DNA of 5,552 nucleotides, taken from the NCBI GenBank assembly GCA_937925595.1, contig CALALQ010000023.1:1-5552 (forward strand), read 5' to 3'. The position numbers were made by a program, and so were the translations under genes. Shown piece after piece: positions 1 through 4,951 of this stretch. The notes below the pieces were generated by a model. It had not been told where the DNA came from. It ran no database searches and saw only the letters and a program-made list of their open reading frames with translations. The stretch comes from an uncultured Demequina sp. Its GTDB lineage: Bacteria; Actinomycetota; Actinomycetes; Actinomycetales; Demequinaceae. Position 1 is the stretch's first letter, and the number at the start of each line of letters is the position of its first letter.

Positions 1-141
1 CCCCTGCTGATCAACTCGATGCAGAACTACGACATCCCGTTGCTGTGGGCGGCGGGGGTCCTGACCGCAGTGCCCGCCAGCATCGTCTACGGCGGCGCTG
101 CGTCACTCGCCCGGCGGAGCGCGGCGAGGTTCGGGCTGTGA
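1..141 (+). CDS. ABC transporter permease, C-terminal fragment (NitT/TauT type), 5' end outside window
   Basis: Reading frame 1 is open from the first base to TGA at 139-141 and gives the last 46 residues of a protein. The fragment contains a YDIPLLWAAGVLTAVPASIVYG stretch split as YDIPLLWAA then GVLTAVPASIVYG. This is typical of the last periplasmic loop and final membrane helix of SsuC/TauC-like permeases, and it ends in a short basic tail (ARRSAARFGL). The stop overlaps the GTG start of the next permease gene (GTGA, 138-141), so the two are probably co-translated and form a heterodimeric inner-membrane channel. The family call is inferred from this short tail and from the complete permease and ATPase that follow. 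The substrate cannot be read from it. The full gene and probably a substrate-binding lipoprotein gene lie upstream. Confidence 0.82.
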   Translation, partial: PLLINSMQNYDIPLLWAAGVLTAVPASIVYGGAASLARRSAARFGL

Positions 142-929
142 ACGCGCGCGTGACGGCTATCGGGCGAGCGGTCGCCCGGTTCGCCTGGGACAACGTGGCG
201 GTCGTGGCGATCGTCGCCGCGTGGGCGCTGTGGGTCGTGATCGGGCAGGTCAACCGGGTCGTCATGCCCTCCCCGGCGAGTGTTCTCGCCGACCTGGTCG
301 GACATCCGGATGCGTATCTTCCCGACCTCACGGTGAGCGCCGGGCTGGCCGCGACGGGTCTCGTCCTGGGACAACTGCTTGGCATCGGACTCGCCATCGC
401 GGCCCATCTCTCAGGAGTCGTGCGTGCGGCGGTGCGGCCCGCGGTGCTGATCGTCCGCGCTGTTCCCATGGTGGCGATGGTTCCGATCTTCGCGCGGATT
501 GTCGGTTACGGAACGCCGACCGTGCTGGTCGTCGCCACACTGGTCGCGTATTTTCCAGCGTTCGTCCTGGTGTCGCGCGGTCTGGCCTCCGCCTCGCGCA
601 GCAAGCAGGACCTGCTGACGGTGCTGGGAGCCTCGAGATGGACGAGGTTCCGGCGGCTCGATCTCCCGGCCGCGGTCCCTTCGCTCTTGGAGGCGTTCCG
701 GCTCTCTGCGGTCGGGTCGGTGGTCGGGGTGCTGCTCGCCGAGTTCGTCGTCGGGTCGTCGGGTCTCGGGCAGCTCTTCGTGGTGTCGCGGGTCTCCTAC
801 GACATGTCGCGATCCTGGGGTGCCGCCATCGTCGCCACAGTGCTCTCTCTCGCATTCTTCGGGCTGGCTTCGGCCGTGACGCGGTGGCTCGAAGCGGCTT
901 ATCACGACGGCAGTAATGGGAAGGGATGA
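138..929 (+). CDS. ABC transporter permease, NitT/TauT (SsuC-like) family
   Basis: A 263-residue integral membrane protein, the usual length for SsuC/TauC/ThiX-type permeases. Hydrophobic segments lie at about residues 20-38, 68-90, 101-122, 127-148, 188-210 and 228-250. The cytoplasmic EAA loop that docks on the ATPase is at about 157-181, with the conserved glycine at 164 and LPAAVP at 176-181. I chose GTG at 138 because it overlaps the upstream TGA by 4 bases and has GAGGT at 126-130 eight to nine bases before it. The frame stays open back to about base 45, but that extension is arginine-rich and overlaps the upstream gene, so it is unlikely to be coding. The importer probably works with the preceding permease and the ATPase at 3366-4181. 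Known substrates of the family are small anions, sulfonates, and pyrimidine or thiamine precursors. The deaminase genes next door suggest a nitrogenous ring compound, which is inference. Confidence 0.93.
   Translation: MNARVTAIGRAVARFAWDNVAVVAIVAAWALWVVIGQVNRVVMPSPASVLADLVGHPDAYLPDLTVSAGLAATGLVLGQLLGIGLAIAAHLSGVVRAAVRPAVLIVRAVPMVAMVPIFARIVGYGTPTVLVVATLVAYFPAFVLVSRGLASASRSKQDLLTVLGASRWTRFRRLDLPAAVPSLLEAFRLSAVGSVVGVLLAEFVVGSSGLGQLFVVSRVSYDMSRSWGAAIVATVLSLAFFGLASAVTRWLEAAYHDGSNGKG
921..925 (+). promoter_or_regulatory. Ribosome binding site that bears on the start of the adenosine-deaminase-like gene
   Basis: AAGGG sits at 921-925. It directly abuts ATG 926, which is too close for normal initiation, but it is six bases from an in-frame GTG at 932. 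The true start may therefore be GTG 932, giving a protein two residues shorter. ATG 926 is kept in the annotation because it gives the ATGA overlap seen at the other junctions and translational coupling could compensate. Confidence 0.5.
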
Positions 930-1960
930 TCGTGAACGACAACATCGACGAGGCTTGGGTACGGACGGTACCCAAAGCCGAGGTCCACGTGCACCTGGAC
1001 GGATGCATCGACCGGGAGGAGCTGATGCGACTGGCCGGCAAGTACGGGGTGCCCCTTCGCCGACCGGCCGAGCAGCTCTTCGATTTCGACGGACTCACCG
1101 AATTTCTCCAGTTCCTCGACTGGGGTGCGTCGCTGGTCAGGACCGCCGACGACGCGGCATCCGTCGCCTATCGGTTCGCCCAGAGGCAGGCGGCCAGCGG
1201 CATCCGCTACACCGACGTGATCATCAACCCGACCCACTGGGAGGCCTGGCGCGGAAATATCGCGGGACTCGTCGACGCCCTCGACGCCGGATGGCGAGAG
1301 GCGGAACAGGACGGACTCCCGTCGACTGGCCTGTGCCTGAGCTTGTTGCGCCAGCAATCCGCCGCTGAGGCCGATGAACTGCTGGATTGGATGCTGGAGC
1401 GGGACCATCCGCGGGTGGTCGCCCTGTCGATCGACGGCGACGAAGCGGTTGCCGGGCGTGTGTCCGCAAGGTTCGCCGACACTTTCCGCCGCGCGGCATC
1501 CCGTGGCATTTACCGGACCGTTCACGCAGGGGAGTCCAGTGGTCCCGAGGGTGTCCGCGATGCGATCGACCTCCTGATGGCCGATCGTATCGATCACGGC
1601 TTCCGCGCGATCGAGGAACCGGCGCTGGTCGCCGAGATCGCCGACCGAGGCATCCCGCTCGGCATCTGCCCGGGGTCGAACGTCGCTCTTGGATTTACCG
1701 AGAGCCGGGCCGCGCATCCAGTCGAGGAGTTGCGGCAAGCCGGGGTGCGGATCAGCCTCAACACCGACGACGGCACTGCCCTGGGATCGATTCTCGACCA
1801 GGAGTACGCCGCGACCGCGCGGGCGTTCGGCTGGCAGCGCGATGACCTTCTCGCCATCGCGCGAACATCGATCGAGTCGGCCTTCTGCGACGATGACCGT
1901 CGTAGCGCGCTGCTCGCGGAGCTCGATGCGGTGGCAGCCGGCGAGGAGGCGCGGGCATGA
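926..1960 (+). CDS. Adenosine deaminase family metal-dependent aminohydrolase
   Basis: A 344-residue protein of normal length for the adenosine/adenine deaminase branch of the amidohydrolase superfamily, a cytoplasmic TIM barrel with one zinc ion. Family motifs appear in order: PKAEVHVHLDG at 16-26 (metal ligands H21, H23), GDE at 171-173, HAGE at 200-203 (ligand H200, catalytic E203), RIDHG at 221-225 (catalytic H224), CPGSN at 248-252 and NTDD at 279-282 (ligand D281, D282). D25 matches the aspartate that contacts the ribose 5'-OH in mouse ADA, so a nucleoside substrate is possible. The usual DLAGDE segment is changed to SIDGDE (168-173), close to the substrate pocket, so specificity may differ from adenosine. 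The gene overlaps the permease before it and the amidohydrolase after it by 4 bases each. Its place inside a transporter operon argues for a catabolic deaminase acting on an imported compound rather than housekeeping purine salvage. Hydrolytic deamination is well supported; the substrate is unknown. Confidence 0.9.
   Translation: MIVNDNIDEAWVRTVPKAEVHVHLDGCIDREELMRLAGKYGVPLRRPAEQLFDFDGLTEFLQFLDWGASLVRTADDAASVAYRFAQRQAASGIRYTDVIINPTHWEAWRGNIAGLVDALDAGWREAEQDGLPSTGLCLSLLRQQSAAEADELLDWMLERDHPRVVALSIDGDEAVAGRVSARFADTFRRAASRGIYRTVHAGESSGPEGVRDAIDLLMADRIDHGFRAIEEPALVAEIADRGIPLGICPGSNVALGFTESRAAHPVEELRQAGVRISLNTDDGTALGSILDQEYAATARAFGWQRDDLLAIARTSIESAFCDDDRRSALLAELDAVAAGEEARA
1943..1949 (+). promoter_or_regulatory. 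Strong ribosome binding site for the AtzA/TriA-like gene
   Basis: GAGGAGG lies seven bases before ATG 1957 and is close to the ideal anti-16S pairing. It is the best Shine-Dalgarno in the operon. It fixes the start and suggests that this enzyme is made at a high level, in addition to coupling through the ATGA overlap at 1957-1960. Confidence 0.75.
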
Positions 1961-3369
1961 GCGCGGTGGCGATCGTTGACGCGCGAGTGCTGACGATGGA
2001 CGATGAGCGCCGCGACCTCGAGCGGGCGACCGTGTTGGTCGAGGACGGCGAGATCGTCGCAGTGGGATCGAACGTCGAGATTCCCGTCGGCTCGCGGGTG
2101 ATCGAGGCGGCGGGGCGCGCGGTGATCCCGGGACTCGTGAACGCGCACACCCATGTGCCGCAGATCCTGCTTCGCGGCGGCTACTCCCACGATCGGCCAC
2201 TCTACGAGTGGCTCTACAACGTGCTGTACCCGGGCCTGAGCGTGTACGAGAACGACGACATCCGGTGCGCGACCTTGCTGTTCGCGACGGAGGCGTTGAT
2301 GAACGGTGTGACGACGATCGTTGACAACGAGGATGCTGGAACGCGTTCCATGGTCTCCACCGCGGCGAGCACTGTCGAGGCCCTCGTCGAGAGCGGCATC
2401 CGCGCTGTATACGCTCGCATGTTCGCCGACCAGCCTGCGCCGGGTTTCGAGGATTATCTCGGCGCGGTCCGTGCGAAGGCCCCGGACGTTCCGGACAGCG
2501 ACATCTTCGTCGACACCGATCGCGTCTTGGCCGACCTCGATGAGATCGTGCGGAGGTACGACAGGGCCGGTGAGGGTCGGATCCGAGTGTGGCCGTCGCC
2601 GGCGATCCCCGGAATCGTCTCCCGACGCGCCCTGCAGCGGAGCCGACAGATCGCGCGCGAGCGCGGAACCATGTGGACGATGCACGTCGCCGAGGACGAG
2701 CGGGAGCGCGTGCAGCACATGATGGGCGCGGTCGAGTATCTCGACAGCGTCGGTGCGCTCGATGAGAGGTTGCTCGCGGCGCACTGCATCGACGTCTCCG
2801 ATCGTGAGATCCGGTTGCTCGCAGAATCGGGCACCCGGGTATCGACGCAGCCGGCGAGCAACGCCTTTCTAGGCGCCGGGGTCGCGCCGGTTCCGCGAAT
2901 GCTCCGGGCGGGCATCCCGATGGGGATCGGCACGGACGATGCGAACTGCTCGGATGCGGTCGATCTCTTCGGTTCGATGAAGCTCCTGGCGCTCCTGCAC
3001 CGCGCGGTGAGTCGTGACCCGGGGGCGATCAGTCCGCAGCGGGTCGTGGAAATGGCAACGATCGAGGGAGCGCGGGTTCTGGGTATGGATGACCTGATCG
3101 GATCGATCGAGGTCGGCAAGCGCGCCGACCTCGTCATCCTTGATCTGGAGGAGCCGCGGATGACGCCCGCGGCCGACTTGTACGCGGCGCTCGTATTCTT
3201 GCAACCCACGGTCGCGGTACGTACCGTGATAGTCGACGGTCGGGTCGTCGTCGAACGCGGCGTTCCTACCTTCCTTGGCGCTGACGGCGACCTCGCGGCC
3301 CTGGTGCGGGAGGCCTCGGAGCGTTCCCGCGGCATCGCGGACCGCGCACGACTCCAGGTGGGCCGATGA
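1957..3369 (+). CDS. AtzA/TriA-like amidohydrolase, probable N-heterocycle (s-triazine type) deaminase
   Basis: A 470-residue cytoplasmic enzyme of the ATZ/TRZ amidohydrolase family. AtzA and TriA are 474 residues as I recall. It has a small N-terminal composite beta domain, a TIM barrel starting near IPGLVNAHTH (57-66), and the beta domain completed by IGSIEVGKRADLVILDL (381-397). Metal ligands are H64, H66, H243, H276 and D327, with the catalytic-type E246 in HVAE (243-246). AtzA has H66, H68, H243, H276 and D327. Stretches such as QILLRGG (69-75), VYARMF (151-156) and GIGTDD (323-328) match AtzA/TriA, and overall about half the positions look identical in my from-memory alignment. At positions that separate melamine deaminase from atrazine chlorohydrolase it has the TriA residues L82, L90, D123, I217, D328 and C331, which predicts deamination rather than dechlorination. 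Residues 219, 253 and 255 (G, Q, M) match neither. The natural substrate is unknown: melamine, ammeline, an aza-pyrimidine or another aminated ring are all possible. Weaker alternatives are guanine or MTA/SAH deaminase-like roles. Confidence 0.9.
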   Translation: MSAVAIVDARVLTMDDERRDLERATVLVEDGEIVAVGSNVEIPVGSRVIEAAGRAVIPGLVNAHTHVPQILLRGGYSHDRPLYEWLYNVLYPGLSVYENDDIRCATLLFATEALMNGVTTIVDNEDAGTRSMVSTAASTVEALVESGIRAVYARMFADQPAPGFEDYLGAVRAKAPDVPDSDIFVDTDRVLADLDEIVRRYDRAGEGRIRVWPSPAIPGIVSRRALQRSRQIARERGTMWTMHVAEDERERVQHMMGAVEYLDSVGALDERLLAAHCIDVSDREIRLLAESGTRVSTQPASNAFLGAGVAPVPRMLRAGIPMGIGTDDANCSDAVDLFGSMKLLALLHRAVSRDPGAISPQRVVEMATIEGARVLGMDDLIGSIEVGKRADLVILDLEEPRMTPAADLYAALVFLQPTVAVRTVIVDGRVVVERGVPTFLGADGDLAALVREASERSRGIADRARLQVGR

Positions 3370-4181
3370 ACGCCGGCGCGCCTCTCGGGCGCAGCGTGCG
3401 GGTCGAGGCGGTCTCGAAGTCGTTCCGGCTGAAGCGCGGAGCGTCGGTCCAGGCGATCAAGCGGGTAGACCTGGAGATCGCCGAGGGGGAGTTCGTCGCG
3501 CTCATCGGCCCGTCGGGCTCGGGGAAGTCGACGATCTTGCGGATGATTGCCGGACTTGACGAGCCGACTTCGGGGTCCGTGACGATCGCCGGTGAGCATC
3601 CGCGAGTCCTCGCGCGCGATCATCGCCTGGGTGTCGCGTTCCAGGACCACGCACTGCTGCCGTGGTTGACGGTGCGCAAGAACATTGAGCTCCCTTTCCG
3701 AGTCGCGGGCCGTGACGTCGATCGGCACCAGGTAGATGATCTGATCGACTTGGTCGGACTCCGGGGCTTCGCCGATGCGCGCCCGTCCCAGCTTTCCGGC
3801 GGGATGCGTCAACGAGTCTCGATCGCGCGGGCTCTGGCTCTGGATCCCTCCGTTCTGCTTCTGGACGAGCCGTTCGGAGCGCTCGACGCGGTGACGCGAC
3901 GACGACTCAATGTGGAGCTGCAGGCGGTGTGGACGCGGTTGCGCATCACGACGCTCCTCGTCACGCACAGCGTCGAGGAGGCGGTGTTCCTCGCCGACCG
4001 AGTCGTCGTGCTGAGCGCCAGACCGGCGCAGGTCGCCGATGTCGTCGAAGTGGGGTTCGAGCGACCCCGTGAGCCGGATCTGCTGCGGGATGATCGCTTG
4101 CATCGCATCGTCGACGGGCTGAACGCGCGACTGGACGCGACGGAGGCGGAATCGTCCGCAAGCGGGGGAGCATCCAGCTGA
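3366..4181 (+). CDS. ABC transporter ATP-binding protein, NitT/TauT (SsuB/TauB-like) family
   Basis: A 271-residue ATPase that powers the importer from the cytoplasmic face. All nucleotide-binding motifs are intact: Walker A GPSGSGKST at 48-56, Q-loop Q93 followed by LLPWLTV (97-103), which is characteristic of the nitrate/sulfonate/taurine class, signature LSGGMRQR at 143-150, Walker B LLLDEP at 164-169 with catalytic E168, D-loop GALD at 171-174, and H-loop H201. The start ATG overlaps the stop of the amidohydrolase by 4 bases, with AGGTGGG at 3356-3362 as a close ribosome binding site. It is separated from its two permease genes by two deaminase genes, so transporter and enzymes are made from one transcript. 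The C-terminal tail after about residue 255 is low-complexity (AESSASGGASS) and probably unstructured. No terminator is visible between it and the regulator gene. Confidence 0.96.
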   Translation: MNAGAPLGRSVRVEAVSKSFRLKRGASVQAIKRVDLEIAEGEFVALIGPSGSGKSTILRMIAGLDEPTSGSVTIAGEHPRVLARDHRLGVAFQDHALLPWLTVRKNIELPFRVAGRDVDRHQVDDLIDLVGLRGFADARPSQLSGGMRQRVSIARALALDPSVLLLDEPFGALDAVTRRRLNVELQAVWTRLRITTLLVTHSVEEAVFLADRVVVLSARPAQVADVVEVGFERPREPDLLRDDRLHRIVDGLNARLDATEAESSASGGASS

Positions 4182-4217
4182 GGCGACCGGAACTCGGCAT
4201 CTGGCGGGGTTGGTCCC

Positions 4218-4223
4218 TAGAGT
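4218..4223 (+). promoter_or_regulatory. Possible -10 element for a leaderless regulator transcript
   Basis: TAGAGT fits the TANNNT actinobacterial -10 pattern and lies seven bases before ATG 4231. This is the spacing expected when transcription starts at or next to the start codon. No good -35 hexamer is seen about 17 bases upstream (the sequence there is CGGCAT). The gap to the ATPase gene is only 49 bases, so the regulator could equally be read through from the operon. Confidence 0.35.
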
Positions 4224-4230
4224 GAGGAGC

Positions 4231-4872
4231 ATGGCTTCTCGTGCTGGGCTTCCCCTGCGCGACGTGATTGCCGCCGCGATCCGGGGACGGATCATCGATG
4301 GCTCGTACGTTCCCGGCAGCCGGCTTCGCGAGGAGGAGATTGCTTCCGATTTCGACGTCTCCCGAGTACCCGTGCGCGAGGCCTTTCAGGTGCTGGAGCA
4401 GCAGCGCTTTCTCGAGTTGCGCAAATACAAGGGTGCAATAGTCGCCCAGCCCGAGTCATCGGGCACCCGCGAGCTCATCGCGATCCGCGCCGAACTCGAG
4501 GCGATGGCGGCGCGGCTTGCCGCGGCTGCCCACGGAGGGGCGATGGCACGCGAACTTCGATCTCTTACAGAAGAGGGCAGCACCCTCGACCCGGTGACCG
4601 AACCCGAGCGCCATTCGGAGCTGGTGGAGCGATTCCACGACACGGTGGCGATTGCTTCCGGAAATCGAGAACTCGTCGAGATGCTGAGGACGCTGCGCAG
4701 CCGCCTCAGTTGGATATTCGGAGCGGAGCTGGCTGCGCGCGCTGCCGGGTCGTGGGATGAGCATCGCGACATCTGCGCGTCGATTCTCGGCGGCGAGGAG
4801 GCCGCGGCTCATCTCATGCGCGAGCACGTCCTCGGCGACCTTGCGTTCTTCGACGAGCTCATCCGTCGCTGA
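4231..4872 (+). CDS. GntR family transcriptional regulator, FadR/FCD subfamily
   Basis: A 213-residue DNA-binding protein, typical of FCD-type GntR regulators. The N-terminal winged helix-turn-helix spans about 9-72, with LREEEIASDFDVSRVPVREAF at 32-52 (read as LREEEIASDF then DVSRVPVREAF) as the helix-turn-helix and GAIV at 68-71 in the wing. The all-helical FCD effector domain covers about 80-210, with RFHDTVAIASGN at 134-145, DEHRDI at 176-181 and a C-terminal H199. Many FCD domains bind a metal through a D-x-x-x-H pair and two further histidines. Here the aspartate position before H136 is V132 and no central histidine is apparent, so the metal site looks incomplete. I chose ATG 4231; in-frame TTG 4210 and GTG 4222 are possible but less convincing. 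It lies between the transporter/deaminase operon and the biuret-hydrolase-like gene and probably represses one or both, responding to a pathway compound. The target and ligand are inference. Confidence 0.93.
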   Translation: MASRAGLPLRDVIAAAIRGRIIDGSYVPGSRLREEEIASDFDVSRVPVREAFQVLEQQRFLELRKYKGAIVAQPESSGTRELIAIRAELEAMAARLAAAAHGGAMARELRSLTEEGSTLDPVTEPERHSELVERFHDTVAIASGNRELVEMLRTLRSRLSWIFGAELAARAAGSWDEHRDICASILGGEEAAAHLMREHVLGDLAFFDELIRR

Positions 4873-4875
4873 GGT

Positions 4876-4891
4876 TTAACACGGCGGTAAC
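4876..4891 (+). promoter_or_regulatory. Candidate GlnR-type nitrogen-control box
   Basis: TTAAC and GTAAC occur as a direct repeat with a 6-base spacer, so the AC dinucleotides (4879-4880, 4890-4891) are nine bases apart. The extended copies share TAACAC (4877-4882 and 4888-4893). This matches the GTnAC-N6-GnAAC / AC-N9-AC pattern described for actinobacterial GlnR half-sites. It would be centred near -52 relative to the predicted start of transcription, a normal activator position, and the promoter lacks a recognisable -35. Only one box is visible, so chance is possible. It assumes the host has GlnR. Confidence 0.4.
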
Positions 4892-4918
4892 ACTCCGACG
4901 CCGGCCCTCTCCGGTAGG

Positions 4919-4928
4919 TCGTATACGA
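4919..4928 (+). promoter_or_regulatory. Candidate GntR/FadR-type operator palindrome
   Basis: TCGTATACGA is a perfect 10-base palindrome with a GTATAC core. Operators of FCD-type GntR regulators commonly have a GT-few bases-AC core, for example the GGTATACC centre of ExuR/UxuR sites and the TNGTNNNACNA pattern of the FadR group. It lies directly downstream of a GntR gene and overlaps the predicted -10 element, where bound repressor would block RNA polymerase. The regulator-to-site assignment is inferred from proximity and motif. Confidence 0.5.
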
Positions 4929-4929
4929 T
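4924..4929 (+). promoter_or_regulatory. Predicted -10 element of the biuret-hydrolase-like gene
   Basis: TACGAT (inside TATACGAT, 4922-4929) fits the TANNNT -10 consensus. It would start transcription near 4936, leaving a leader of about 16 bases that contains the ribosome binding site. The -35 region (about 4901-4906, CCGGCC) does not resemble TTGACA, consistent with a weak or activator-dependent promoter. Confidence 0.45.
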
Positions 4930-4939
4930 CGAGGTGAGC

Positions 4940-4946
4940 AAGGGAG
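4940..4946 (+). promoter_or_regulatory. Ribosome binding site of the biuret-hydrolase-like gene
   Basis: AAGGGAG is five bases before GTG 4952. It supports that GTG as the start, since no other well-placed in-frame start is present. Confidence 0.7.
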
Positions 4947-4951
4947 TCATA

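Noticed and set aside
45..137. N-terminal extension of the second permease to an upstream start
   Set aside because: It would overlap the previous gene by about 97 bases and add an arginine-rich stretch not typical of the family. GTG 138 with the 4-base overlap is better.
902..2200. Minus-strand open frame of 432 codons opposite the ADA-like gene
   Set aside because: Composition is that of a shadow frame, and the + strand gene has all ADA motifs and proper junctions.
2407..2412. Second GTATAC core as a GntR site
   Set aside because: The flanks (CT and GC) are not symmetric and the site is inside a gene. A 6-base core is expected about once in this length by chance.
3215..3226. 12-base palindrome CGGTACGTACCG
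   Set aside because: It lies deep in the coding part of the amidohydrolase gene, away from any promoter, and is explained by the codons for AVRT. Probably chance.
1957..3369. Calling the amidohydrolase atrazine chlorohydrolase (AtzA)
   Set aside because: The positions that determine dechlorination (N328, S331) are D and C here, and similarity is far from the near-identity shared by known AtzA proteins.
4182..4217. Terminator or small RNA between the ATPase and regulator genes
   Set aside because: No stable stem-loop or T-run in this short gap; read-through is likely.
2454..4295. Very long minus-strand open frame (613 codons) opposite the amidohydrolase and ATPase genes
   Set aside because: Its translation is arginine/serine-rich with no recognisable domain, and it lies opposite two genes with complete catalytic motifs. 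Long antisense frames are expected in high-GC coding DNA.
4901..4914. Possible terminator hairpin after the regulator gene (CCGG-N6-CCGG)
   Set aside because: Only a 4-base stem with no T-run after it, too weak to be a terminator.
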